64,000 nucleotides of DNA, taken from assembly GCF_009811555.1 (NCBI RefSeq), contig NZ_BLIN01000002.1, forward strand, positions 1,364,001-1,428,000, given 5' to 3'. The notes below the pieces were generated by a model, which worked only from the letters and a program-made list of their open reading frames with translations, had not been told where the DNA came from and searched no databases. Positions 1 through 8,500 of this stretch are shown here, one piece after another. Each line of letters begins with the position of its first letter. Positions within the stretch are counted from its first letter, which is position 1. The stretch comes from Streptomyces caniferus (GTDB lineage: Bacteria > Actinomycetota > Actinomycetes > Streptomycetales > Streptomycetaceae). The translations under genes were made by a program, and so were the position numbers.

Positions 1-1422
1 CAGCGTCAGCACCGCCTCCGTGCCGCCGACGTCCGCGGACCGCAGCCGTACCGCGCCACCCGCCTGCTCCGCCGTACGCGCCACGATCGACAGCCCCAGG
101 CCGCTGCCCGGCAGGCTGCGGGCGGACGGCGAGCGCCAGAACCGTTCGAAGACATGCGGCAGTTCGTCCTGCGGGATGCCCGGGCCGTGATCGCGCACGG
201 TCAGCTCGCCGTGCGCCAGCCGGACCTCGACGGCTCCGCCGGGCGGGCTGAACTTCACCGCGTTGTCCAGCAGGTTCACCACCGCCCGCTCCAGCGAGGC
301 CGGCTCGGCCCGTACGTACCAGGGCGCGAGGTCCGCCTCGACTCTCAGCGACGGGCCGCGCAGCCGGGCCCGCTCCAGCGCCGAGCCGACGATCTCGTGC
401 AGCGCGACGACCTCGATGGCGCTCTGCCCCGGCGCCGGCGGCCGCGACAGCTCCTGCAGATCGCCGATCAGCGCCGCCAGCTCCCCCATCTGCGCCTTCA
501 CCGAGGCCAGCAGCGCCTCCTTGTCGGCGGGCGGGATCGGCCGGCCGGACCGCTCGCTGCGCACCAGCAGATCGATGTTGGTACGCAGCGAGGTCAGCGG
601 CGTCCGCAGCTCATGGCCCGCGTCCGCGATCAGCTGCTGCTGGAGATCGCGGGACGCGGCCAGCGCGGCGGTCATGGAGTTGAAGGAGCGGGAGAGCCGG
701 GCGATCTCGTCGTCGCCCTCGGCCGGGATGCGGATGGCCAGGTCCTCGGTGCGGGCGACATGCTCGACGGCGTCGGTCAGCCGGTCCACCGGCTTGAGGC
801 CGGAACGCGCGATGACCAGCCCCGCCGTACCGGCACCGACGACGCCCAGCCCGGCCACCGCCGCCAGCAGCAGCGCCAGGCGGTTCAGCGCGCTGTCGAC
901 CTCGGTCAGCGGACGCGAGATGGACACCGCGAACTGCACGCCCTGGACGCCGATGTGCTTGGTCAGCACCCGGACGTCCGCGCCCTCGGTGGTGACGGCG
1001 TCGTGCAGGGTGTCGCGCTGCACGCCCTGCGCCACCGCGACATCCGCGCGCTGCACCTGCACGGGCTGGGAGTTGGGCCCGATGCAGCGCGAGCCGTCGA
1101 CCTGGACGATCTGGACGTTGTAGTACGACGGCGGGGCGTTCGTGCTCTCGGCCGGGTCGGTGGGCCGGCAGCTGGCGTAGGTCGCCTGCAGATACTCCGG
1201 GAGGACGCTGACGTTCTTCAGCGAGCTGTCCACCTCGTCGCGCAGCTGGGCCCGGGTGAGCAGCCAGCAGGCCAGCGCGGAGACGGCCACCGCCACCGCC
1301 ACCGCGGCCGCGGTGAGCAGGGTCAGCCGCGAGCGCAGCGGCAGCCGCGCGATCCGGGCGCCGAGCCGGCTCTGCGCGGTGCCCGTGCCGCCCGTTCCGT
1401 GTGCGGGGGTCACGTCGGTCAT
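1..1422 (-). CDS. Two-component sensor histidine kinase (C-terminus cut by window edge)
   Basis: Membrane sensor kinase, probable partner of the adjacent OmpR-type regulator. Translation from ATG at 1422 gives a basic N-terminus, a first membrane helix (about residues 30-52), an extracytoplasmic region, a second helix (about 177-198), a HAMP linker, an H-box (AGHELRTPL, phospho-acceptor His about residue 270), an N-box (NLLDNAVKF) and G-boxes ([16 protein letters not shown]). The frame stays open to base 1, so only the last few residues are missing. Its ATG overlaps the regulator's stop codon (ATGA), which implies translational coupling. The architecture resembles MprB/CseC-type envelope-stress kinases, but the signal cannot be told from sequence. 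Confidence 0.93.
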   Translation of the reverse strand, partial: MTDVTPAHGTGGTGTAQSRLGARIARLPLRSRLTLLTAAAVAVAVAVSALACWLLTRAQLRDEVDSSLKNVSVLPEYLQATYASCRPTDPAESTNAPPSYYNVQIVQVDGSRCIGPNSQPVQVQRADVAVAQGVQRDTLHDAVTTEGADVRVLTKHIGVQGVQFAVSISRPLTEVDSALNRLALLLAAVAGLGVVGAGTAGLVIARSGLKPVDRLTDAVEHVARTEDLAIRIPAEGDDEIARLSRSFNSMTAALAASRDLQQQLIADAGHELRTPLTSLRTNIDLLVRSERSGRPIPPADKEALLASVKAQMGELAALIGDLQELSRPPAPGQSAIEVVALHEIVGSALERARLRGPSLRVEADLAPWYVRAEPASLERAVVNLLDNAVKFSPPGGAVEVRLAHGELTVRDHGPGIPQDELPHVFERFWRSPSARSLPGSGLGLSIVARTAEQAGGAVRLRSADVGGTEAVLTL

Positions 1423-2156
1423 TCGGCGCCGCCGTCCGTCCGCAGGACGTAGCCGACCCCCCGCACGGTGTGCACCAGCCGCGGCTCGCCGCCCGCTTCC
1501 GTCTTGCGGCGCAGATACATCACGTACACATCGAGGGAGTTGGAGGTGGGTTCGAAGTCGAAGCCCCATACCGCTTTCAGGATCTGCTCCCGGGTGAGGA
1601 CCTGCCGCGGATGCGCGAGGAACATCTCCAGCAGGGTGAACTCGGTACGGGTCAGCTCGACATGGCGGCTGCCCCGGGTCACCTCGCGGGTCGCCAGGTC
1701 CATCCGCAGATCGGCGAAGCTCAGCGTCTCGCCCTCCTCGGGCGGCGCGCCGGCCGCCGCCGCGTACGAGCTGCGGCGCAGCAGGGCGCGGATCCGGGCG
1801 AGCAGCTCGTCCAGCTCGAAGGGCTTGACGAGGTAGTCGTCGGCGCCGGCGTCCAGCCCCGTGACACGGTCCCCGACCGTGTCACGGGCGGTCAGCATCA
1901 GGATCGGCACCCGCACCCCGCTCGCCCGCAGCCTGCGGGCGGCCGTCAGCCCGTCCATACGGGGCATCAGGACGTCCAGGACGATCAGCTCCGGATCGTA
2001 GGCCGCGACCTTCTCGACCGCGTCCAGCCCGTCCACCGCCTGCTCGGTGACGTACCCCTCGAAGACCAGCGAACGCTGCAGGGCCTCGCGGACCGCCGGC
2101 TCGTCGTCGACGATCAGGATGCGGGCGGGATGATCACCGTGCTCGGCGGGGCTCAT
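1419..2156 (-). CDS. OmpR-family response regulator
   Basis: DNA-binding response regulator of 245 aa. The receiver domain (about 12-125) has the acidic pair at D17/D18, phospho-acceptor D61 in LDVLMP and a conserved Lys in LVKPFE. The C-terminal winged helix (about 150-240) includes [10 protein letters not shown] and the [12 protein letters not shown] wing. The stop overlaps the kinase ATG by 4 bases, so the pair is an operon. A trypsin-like protease gene lies about 110 bp upstream on the same strand. The set resembles the mycobacterial MprA-MprB-PepD arrangement, so an envelope-stress role is plausible but inferred. Confidence 0.93.
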   Translation of the reverse strand: MSPAEHGDHPARILIVDDEPAVREALQRSLVFEGYVTEQAVDGLDAVEKVAAYDPELIVLDVLMPRMDGLTAARRLRASGVRVPILMLTARDTVGDRVTGLDAGADDYLVKPFELDELLARIRALLRRSSYAAAAGAPPEEGETLSFADLRMDLATREVTRGSRHVELTRTEFTLLEMFLAHPRQVLTREQILKAVWGFDFEPTSNSLDVYVMYLRRKTEAGGEPRLVHTVRGVGYVLRTDGGAE

Positions 2157-2268
2157 GCGTGACTACCTCGGGTGGGATACGGAACGGCCGGACCTCAGCC
2201 TTGCACGGCCGGGGCCGCTGGGGAGAGGTGACGCGAAGAGACTGGGCCGGGCAGTGGCGGGCGGGCGG

Positions 2269-3333
2269 TCAGACGCCGCTGTTGCTGCCGCCGCTCCCGC
2301 CGTCGCGCAGCGCGTCGAGATCGGCCTTGACGGTGTTGATCGGGATGGCGAAGCCGAGGCCGATGCTGCCGGCCGAGCTGCTCGACGCCGAACTCGGCGA
2401 GTACATCGCGGAGTTGATGCCGACGATCTGCCCCTGCATATTGATCAGGGCGCCACCGGAGTTGCCCGGGTTGAGCGAGGCGTCGGTCTGGATGGCCTTG
2501 TACGAGGTCTTCGACGAGCCGGTGTCGCCGTTGTACTGGTTGCCGCCGAACTCGAACGGCCAGCCCCCGCCGTCGTCCGGGCCGCCCTGGCCCTGGTCCT
2601 GCCCCTGTCCCTGCTCCTTGGGGACCGTGACGTCCCGGTTGAGGGCGGAGACGATGCCGCTGGTCACGGACCCGGTGAGACCCTCGGGCGAGCCGATCGC
2701 CACGACCTGGTCGCCGACCGAGATCTTGTCGGAGTCGCCGAGCGAGGCCGCGGTCAGGCCCTTGGCGCCGCGCACCTTGATCAGCGCCAGGTCCTTGCCC
2801 GGATCGGTGCCGACGACCTCGGCCGTCTTCCGGCTGCCGTCGCTGAACGTGACGGCGACCGTGCGCGCACCGGCCACCACGTGGTTGTTGGTGACGATCT
2901 CGCCGCTGCTGGTGACCACCACACCGGAGCCGGTGGACTCCCCGCTGCCGGTCCGTGCCTTGATCTCCACGATCGCCGGGCTGACCGCCTTGGCCACCCC
3001 CGAGACGCCGCTGCCACTGGTCTTGCCCGCGTTGACGAGCGGGGTGGAGGGGCCGCTCTGTGCCGACTGGGTGGTGGCGCCGGCGATCAGCGCCGCGCTG
3101 CCACCGCCGATGAGACCGGAGGCGAGTGCCACCGCCGCGATCAGCGCGACCGGCCGGCGGGCCCGGCGCCGCGGCTCGGGCGCGTACGGAGGCGGCGGGG
3201 GGAACGCCCGCTCCCCGCCGCCCGGGGCGCCCTGGGCGGCCTCGTGGCCGTACGGGTGGCCGTGGTCGTTGCCGTACGCGTACGGCCGGTCCTGTGGCAT
3301 CTCATCGCCGCTTCGGCGGTAGCTCTCGGTCAT
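2269..3333 (-). CDS. Membrane-anchored trypsin-like serine protease (HtrA-type catalytic domain, no PDZ)
   Basis: 354 aa. A cytoplasmic Gly/Pro/Tyr-rich N-terminus is followed by one membrane helix (about 55-80) and a secreted S1C protease domain. The triad is readable: His about 151 (NNHVV), Asp about 180 (DLALIKV) and Ser about 292 (NPGNSGGAL). The protein ends soon after the catalytic domain (GSGGSNSGV), so it lacks the PDZ domain usual in DegP/PepD. A Gly/Gln/Asp-rich loop (about 240-265) interrupts the domain. Start is ATG at 3333; an in-frame ATG at 3300 is an alternative. It is probably part of, or regulated with, the two-component system downstream. Confidence 0.9.
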   Translation of the reverse strand: MTESYRRSGDEMPQDRPYAYGNDHGHPYGHEAAQGAPGGGERAFPPPPPYAPEPRRRARRPVALIAAVALASGLIGGGSAALIAGATTQSAQSGPSTPLVNAGKTSGSGVSGVAKAVSPAIVEIKARTGSGESTGSGVVVTSSGEIVTNNHVVAGARTVAVTFSDGSRKTAEVVGTDPGKDLALIKVRGAKGLTAASLGDSDKISVGDQVVAIGSPEGLTGSVTSGIVSALNRDVTVPKEQGQGQDQGQGGPDDGGGWPFEFGGNQYNGDTGSSKTSYKAIQTDASLNPGNSGGALINMQGQIVGINSAMYSPSSASSSSAGSIGLGFAIPINTVKADLDALRDGGSGGSNSGV

Positions 3334-3448
3334 GGGAACGACTCTGCCGCCGGTCCATGAGAACGGTGTGAGAAGGCCCTGAGAGTCCCAACAGAAGCGG
3401 GTATGCCCGGTATAAAGACCCCCCGGTCAGGGGAGCCGCAGGCCTCCG

Positions 3449-4474
3449 TCAGCCGCCGCAGCCGCAGGACCGCCGCACCACCAGCCGCGACGGGAACTGC
3501 CGCAGCCGCTCCCGCCGGGAGCCGACCACCCGCAGCCCGTCGTCCAGCACCAGGTCCACCGCCGCCCGCGCCATCGCCTGGCGGTCCGAGGCGACCGTGG
3601 TCAGCGGCGGATCGGTCAGCCCGGCTTCCTTCACATCGTCGAAGCCCGCGACCGCCAGCTCGCCGGGCACATCGATCCGCAGCTCACGGGCGGCCCGCAG
3701 CACACCGATCGCCTGGTCGTCCGTCGCGCACATGAGGGCCGGCGGCCGGTCCGGACCCGCCAGCAGCTTCAGCGCGACCTGGTAGGAGTCGTAACGGTTG
3801 TACGGCGCCTGGAAGTAGCGCCCGTCCGTCGCCTTCCCGGACTCCAGCATGGCCCGCCGCCAGCCCTCGACATGGTCGGTGACCGGGTCGCCGGACTTCG
3901 GGGTCTCCTCCGTGCCGCCGAGGAAGGCGACGTAGGGATGGCCGTGCTCCAGGAGGTGCCGGGTCGCCAGCTGCGCGCCCCAGATGTCGTCCGTCATCAC
4001 CGCGACGTCGTCGATGGCGTCCGGCCGGCGGTGCAGCAGCACCACCCGGGCGTCCCAGGCGTCGATCTCGGCGGCGGCGTGCTCGCTGGGTCCCTGGCTG
4101 ATCAGGATCAGCCCGGACACCCGCATCCCGAGGAACGCGCGCAGATAGTGCACCTCGCGCTCGTCGAGGTAGTTGGCGTTGCCGACCAGGACCATCTTTC
4201 CGCGCTCGGCGGCGGCCTGTTCGACGGCGTGCGCCATCTCCGCGAAGAACGGCTGCCGGGTGTCCGGCACGATCAGGCCTATGAGGTCGGTACGGCGGGA
4301 CGCCATCGCCTGCGCGACACGGTCCGGCCGGTAGCCGAGCTCCTTGATCGCGGCGAGTACCCGCTCGCGCGTGGCCGGGGCAACCGGCCGTGGTCCGTTG
4401 TTGATGACGTAACTGACAACGGCGGTGGATGTACCCGCCAGTCTTGCCACATCATCCCGCGTCACCTTGGCCAC
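3449..4474 (-). CDS. LacI-family transcriptional regulator
   Basis: 341-aa repressor-type regulator. The N-terminal helix-turn-helix ([20 protein letters not shown]) and hinge ([16 protein letters not shown]) are followed by a periplasmic-binding-protein-like sensor domain. The GTG at 4474 is chosen because the product then begins V-A-K-V-T-R-D as LacI proteins usually do; an upstream TTG at 4501 would add nine residues. The C-terminus has an unusual Cys-Gly-Cys-Gly-Gly ending. The effector is unknown and no sugar genes lie beside it. It sits between the protease and glnR on the same strand, about 80 bp downstream of glnR. Confidence 0.92.
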   Translation of the reverse strand: MAKVTRDDVARLAGTSTAVVSYVINNGPRPVAPATRERVLAAIKELGYRPDRVAQAMASRRTDLIGLIVPDTRQPFFAEMAHAVEQAAAERGKMVLVGNANYLDEREVHYLRAFLGMRVSGLILISQGPSEHAAAEIDAWDARVVLLHRRPDAIDDVAVMTDDIWGAQLATRHLLEHGHPYVAFLGGTEETPKSGDPVTDHVEGWRRAMLESGKATDGRYFQAPYNRYDSYQVALKLLAGPDRPPALMCATDDQAIGVLRAARELRIDVPGELAVAGFDDVKEAGLTDPPLTTVASDRQAMARAAVDLVLDDGLRVVGSRRERLRQFPSRLVVRRSCGCGG

Positions 4475-4553
4475 GCGCGGCAGTCTACGCGGGTGGTGCA
4501 AGGGCGTGTGCGGCAGTTCTCCGCGGGTTCACGGAGCTGCCGCACCGCGCCCC

Positions 4554-5393
4554 CTACCTGCGTCCGGCCCGTACGCCGTGGGAGTCCGCCCCGGTGGTGA
4601 CCGCCTTCCCGGAGCCGTCACCGCTTCCGGGGGCGCGGCCCTCGGCCGGCTTCGTGTCGGGCGAGGACTTCGCGGCCTTCGCCGCATCCTCCTTCGCCTT
4701 GGCCTCCGCCGCCCGCTCCACCTTCTCCGGCGTCACGAAGCGGTAGCCGACGTTACGGACCGTGCCGATCAGCGACTCGTGCTCGGGGCCGAGCTTGGCG
4801 CGCAGCCGACGGACATGGACGTCGACCGTCCGCGTACCGCCGAAGTAGTCGTAGCCCCACACCTCCTGCAGGAGCTGGGCGCGGGTGAAGACCCGGCCCG
4901 GGTGCTGCGCCAGGTACTTCAGCAGCTCGAACTCCTTGAAGGTCAGGTCCAGGACCCGCCCCTTCAGCTTCGCGCTGTAGGTCGCCTCGTCCACCGAGAG
5001 ATCCCCGTTGCGGATCTCCATCGGACTGTCGTCGGTCGTGATCTGCTGGCGGCCCATCGCCAGCCGCAGCCGCGCCTCGACCTCGGCGGGACCCGCGGTG
5101 TCCAGCAGGACGTCGTCGACGCCCCAGTCCGCGGTGACGGCGGCGAGCCCGCCCTCGGTGACCACCAGCACCAGCGGGCAGCCGGGCCCCGTGGACCGCA
5201 GCAGCTGGCACAGCGAGCGGACGTGCGGGAGGTCGCGGCGGCCGTCGATCAGTATGACGTCGGCGCCTGGGGTGTCGATCAGAGCCGGGCCCTCGGCGGG
5301 AGCCACCCGCACGCTGTGCAGCAGCAGGCCGAGCGCGGGGAGCACCTCCGTCGACGGCTGGAGTGCATTGGTCAGCAACAGGAGTGAACTCAC
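4554..5393 (-). CDS. glnR: GlnR, global nitrogen regulator
   Basis: 279 aa. Orphan OmpR-type regulator that activates ammonium assimilation genes (glnA, amtB and others) in actinomycetes. The N-terminal receiver-like domain keeps the conserved D50 (LIDGRRDLP) but lacks the usual acidic pair, as known for GlnR. The C-terminal winged helix contains [28 protein letters not shown] and [11 protein letters not shown]. Start is GTG at 5393, because family members begin [11 protein letters not shown]; an upstream in-frame extension is low-quality coding. The tail beyond about 230 is Ala/Lys/Glu-rich and somewhat longer than usual. Closely matches what I recall of S. coelicolor SCO4159. Confidence 0.97.
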   Translation of the reverse strand: MSSLLLLTNALQPSTEVLPALGLLLHSVRVAPAEGPALIDTPGADVILIDGRRDLPHVRSLCQLLRSTGPGCPLVLVVTEGGLAAVTADWGVDDVLLDTAGPAEVEARLRLAMGRQQITTDDSPMEIRNGDLSVDEATYSAKLKGRVLDLTFKEFELLKYLAQHPGRVFTRAQLLQEVWGYDYFGGTRTVDVHVRRLRAKLGPEHESLIGTVRNVGYRFVTPEKVERAAEAKAKEDAAKAAKSSPDTKPAEGRAPGSGDGSGKAVTTGADSHGVRAGRR

Positions 5394-5507
5394 TTCCGAC
5401 CACCTACCCGGTTCTCGGGGTGTTCCATCCTCCACTGCTTCGTGCGGTCCTGCCTGCTTCGCTCGCCCATGACGTCTGGTTCCTCCTCGGTCCCTGCGAC
5501 GGGGGGC

Positions 5508-5621
5508 ACTCCCGGCCTCGGCCGGGGGAGTCTGCGGCACTGCTTCGTACGGTCCTTTCAGCACGCGACGGGGGCGGCTGAAAGCACAAAAGGACCCGGG
5601 GGCTACGCTGCCCGGATCCTT
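5508..5621. promoter_or_regulatory. Three hairpins in front of glnR
   Basis: Three consecutive inverted repeats lie 115-230 bp upstream of the glnR GTG: 5508-5531 (arm ACTCCCGGCC, 2-nt loop, one bulge), 5555-5584 (arm CTTTCAGC, 8 bp) and 5590-5621 (arm AAGGACCCGGG, 10 of 11 paired, 10-nt loop). If the glnR promoter lies beyond 5621 they would be in its 5' leader. On the plus strand the third could act as a terminator. Function is not known. Confidence 0.45.
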
Positions 5622-5894
5622 CTTGCCCAGCAGAATAGCTCACCTTGCCTCCGACCCGGAGGTGGAGTTTGCAGCTTCTTGTGTTCTGTCGATCACTTCG
5701 AGTGCCCGCCGAGCTCTGCCGGCGACCGCCGGCGACGACCCGGACGAGGAGCGCCCGCGCCCCTCGAAAGCCCCATCTGAAGCGGATCCGGCCACCCCGG
5801 CAAAGGCCCCGTCGACCGCCCTCGCCCGCGGCTTCGCCGACGCGGCGAGAGTCCCCACAAATCTTCTGCGGGTGTCCACGATATGGATGCCCTC

Positions 5895-6100
5895 CCACGT
5901 TTTTGGCTTTCCCGCCGTGGGGGTTGCTCGCCGTTTGTCGCCCGCTGACGCGGTGCGCTCGTCGTTGCGCCTGCGGCGGGCGGGGCCGCTGCGCGGGGCT
6001 GTCGGGTGCCGGGGACGGGCCTGCGCGGGTGGGGGTGTCCGGACTGCTTCGCTTTACGTCCGGACACCCCCACCCGCTCCGACCCGTCCCCTCCCGTGGG
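5895..6100. repeat. Left arm of large inverted repeat with 20-bp perfect hairpin
   Basis: Non-coding arm running from the CACGTTTTTGG block to the CCCCTCCCGTGGG block. It is largely the reverse complement of 6232-6497, with shared blocks GGCTTTCCCGCCGTGG, GCTCGCCGTTT, TGCGCCTGCGGCGGGC and GCGCGGGGCTG. It contains a perfect 20-bp stem (6025-6044 with 6058-6077) around a 13-nt loop TGCTTCGCTTTAC. No convincing gene is seen here: open frames lack coding character and start sites. Confidence 0.8.
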
Positions 6101-6231
6101 TGGGAGGGAAAAACGGTGGCGGGGCTGCAGGTCGGTGGTCAGGTGCGCCTTGTCGCTCATGGTGAAGCGAACTGGCGCGGTGAAGTGCACGGGTTAGGAG
6201 TGGCCGGCCCCCACTCACCCGTCACTTACTC

Positions 6232-6497
6232 CCCCACGGGAGGGGACGGGCCGGAGGGGCAGGGGTGTGGGACGTAAAGCGAAGCAGTCCCACACCCCTG
6301 CCCCGGAGGCCCGTCACCGCACCCACAGCCCCGCGCAGCGGACCCCGGCCCGCCGCAGGCGCAACGGCGAGCAAGCCCCACGGCGGGACAGGCAAAGCAC
6401 AGCGGACCGGCCCGCCGCCAGGCGAAACGGCGGGCGCACCGCGCAGCGGGCGAAAAACGGCGAGCAACCTCCACGGCGGGAAAGCCGAAAACGTGGG
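6232..6497. repeat. Right arm of large inverted repeat with 18-bp perfect hairpin
   Basis: Inverted partner of 5895-6100. It carries an 18-bp perfect stem (6256-6273 with 6287-6304) around loop GTAAAGCGAAGCA, the exact complement of the left loop, although the two stems differ in sequence. Beyond the hairpin it repeats the outer block twice (about 6366-6390 and 6440-6495), so this arm is longer, as if a second partial copy was added. The 131-bp centre (6101-6231) is not repeated and has no recognisable gene. The outer end stops 3 bases before the ABC exporter stop codon. Confidence 0.8.
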
Positions 6498-6499
6498 CC

Positions 6500-8500
6500 T
6501 CAACCCGTAATCGCCTCGGAGAACTGCGCGGCATAAAGCCGCGCATACGCGCCGCCCGCCGCCAACAACGCGTCGTGGGGGCCCTGTTCGACGATGGCGC
6601 CGTTCTCCATGACGAGGATGACGTCCGCGTCGCGGATGGTGGAGAGGCGATGGGCGATGACGAAGCTGGTGCGGCCGCTGCGGAGCTGGGCCATCGCGTG
6701 CTGGATGAGCACCTCGGTGCGGGTGTCGACCGAGCTGGTGGCCTCGTCGAGGACCAGGATCGCGGGTTCGGCGAGGAACGCGCGCGCGATGGTGATCAGC
6801 TGCTTCTCGCCGACGGAGACGTTGCTGCCCTCGTCGTCGAGCACCGTCTCGTAGCCGTCCGGGAGGGTGCGCACGAAGCGGTCGACGTGGGTGGCCCTGG
6901 CGGCCGCCACGATCTTGTCGTGCGAGATGCCGGCGGGGGCTCCGTAGGCGATGTTCTCCGCGATCGTGCCGCCGAAGAGCCAGGTGTCCTGGAGGACCAT
7001 GCCGATGTGGGAGCGCAGCTCCTCGCGCGACATCTCGGCGATGTCGGTGCCGTCGAGGGTGATCCGGCCGCCGCGCACCTCGTAGAAGCGCATCAGGAGG
7101 TTGACGAGCGTGGTCTTGCCGGCGCCGGTCGGGCCGACGATCGCCACCGTCTGGCCGGGGTGGACGGCCAGCGACAGGCCCTCGATGAGCGGCTTGTGCT
7201 CCGCGTAGCGGAAGGAGACGTCCTCGAAGGCGACCCGGCCCTCGACCCGGTCGGGGCGGGCCGGCCGCTCGGCGTCGGGGTCCTGCTCCGGCGCGTCGAG
7301 GAGTTCGAAGACCCGCTCGGCGGAGGCGACGCCGGACTGGACGAGGTTGGCCATCGAGGCGACCTGGGTGAGCGGCTGGCTGAACTGCCGGGAGTACTGG
7401 ACGAAGGCCTGGACATCGCCGATGGAGAGCGCACCGGAGGCGACCCGCAGTCCGCCGACGACGGCCACCAGTACGTAGTTGAGGTTGCCGATGAACATCA
7501 TCGCGGGCTGGATGATCCCGGAGATGAACTGCGCCTTGAACCCGGCGGCGTACAGGGCCTCGTTCTGTTCGCGGAACAGCTCGGCGGACTCCCGCTGGCG
7601 GCCGAAGACCTTCACCAGGCTGTGGCCGGTGTACATCTCCTCGATGTGCGCGTTGAGCTTGCCGGTGGTCTTCCACTGCTGGACGAACTGCGGCTGGGCG
7701 CGCTTGCCGACCTTGGTGGCGACGACGACGGAGACCGGGACCGTGACCAGGGCGACCAGCGCCAGCAGCCACGAGATCCAGAACATCACGACGAGCACCC
7801 CGACGATGGTCAGCAGCGAGGCCACGATCTGGCTGAGGGTCTGCTGCAGCGTCTGCTGGATGTTGTCGATGTCGTTGGTCGCCCGGGAGAGCACCTCACC
7901 GCGCTGCTGCCTGTCGAAGTAGCTCAGCGGCAGCCGTGCCAGCTTCTCCTCGACCTGCTCCCGCATCCGGAAGACGGCCCGCTGGACGACGCGGGTGGCG
8001 ATCCTGGCCTGGACGAAGCCGAACAGCGAGGCGCCCGCGTAGATCAGGGTGACCCAGAGCAGGACCTGGCCGACGGAGCCGAAGTCGATGCCCCGGCCGG
8101 GGGTGACCGGCATCGTGGCGATCATGTCGGCGAGTCCGCCCTCGCCGTGCGCGCGCAGCTGGGCCGCGGCCTGGGCCCTGGTGAGGCCGGCCGGCAGCTG
8201 CCGGCCGATGATGCCGGACACGATCAGGTCGGTGGCGTGGCCGAGGACCTTGGGGCCCACGACCGTGAGCGCCACGCTCAGTACGCCCAGCGCCAGCGCG
8301 ACGGACATGATGCCGCGCTCGGGCCGCATCTGGGCCAGCAGCCGTGTGCCGGAGCCCTTGAAGTCCATCGACTTCTCGGTGGGCTGGCCGCCCATCATCC
8401 GGGCGGGGCCGGCCGCCGGGGCCGGGCCCCGTGCCGGTGCCTTCCGAGGCGTCTCGCCGGCGGCCTCCGGGGCCGCCGCACTCTTGTCCGCGGTGGTCAC
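6500..8500 (-). CDS. ABC exporter half-transporter, consensus ATPase site (subunit 2)
   Basis: 666-aa type I ABC exporter half: a six-helix membrane domain (about 60-380) fused to an ATPase domain. Walker A is GPTGAGKTT, Walker B is ILVLDEATSSVD with the catalytic Glu, and the H-loop is VIAHRLST. The signature is degenerate (VSVGEKQL), as expected for one half of a heterodimer. GTG at 8500 overlaps the stop of the upstream half (GTGA), so the two are coupled. The first 45 residues are Ala/Pro-rich. An insertion after the second helix (RAQAAAQLRAHGEGGLADM) lies in the outer loop. Substrate unknown; multidrug or lipid exporters of the MdlAB/TmrAB kind are the nearest type. Confidence 0.92.
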   Translation of the reverse strand: MTTADKSAAAPEAAGETPRKAPARGPAPAAGPARMMGGQPTEKSMDFKGSGTRLLAQMRPERGIMSVALALGVLSVALTVVGPKVLGHATDLIVSGIIGRQLPAGLTRAQAAAQLRAHGEGGLADMIATMPVTPGRGIDFGSVGQVLLWVTLIYAGASLFGFVQARIATRVVQRAVFRMREQVEEKLARLPLSYFDRQQRGEVLSRATNDIDNIQQTLQQTLSQIVASLLTIVGVLVVMFWISWLLALVALVTVPVSVVVATKVGKRAQPQFVQQWKTTGKLNAHIEEMYTGHSLVKVFGRQRESAELFREQNEALYAAGFKAQFISGIIQPAMMFIGNLNYVLVAVVGGLRVASGALSIGDVQAFVQYSRQFSQPLTQVASMANLVQSGVASAERVFELLDAPEQDPDAERPARPDRVEGRVAFEDVSFRYAEHKPLIEGLSLAVHPGQTVAIVGPTGAGKTTLVNLLMRFYEVRGGRITLDGTDIAEMSREELRSHIGMVLQDTWLFGGTIAENIAYGAPAGISHDKIVAAARATHVDRFVRTLPDGYETVLDDEGSNVSVGEKQLITIARAFLAEPAILVLDEATSSVDTRTEVLIQHAMAQLRSGRTSFVIAHRLSTIRDADVILVMENGAIVEQGPHDALLAAGGAYARLYAAQFSEAITG

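Noticed and set aside
154..1452. Long plus-strand open frame opposite the sensor kinase
   Set aside because: Its product is Arg/Gln/Gly-rich with no domain; such antisense frames are common in very GC-rich DNA, and the minus strand has all kinase motifs.
5693..6190. Open frames inside the inverted repeat
   Set aside because: No start site with an SD, composition follows repeat units, and frames exist on both strands equally.
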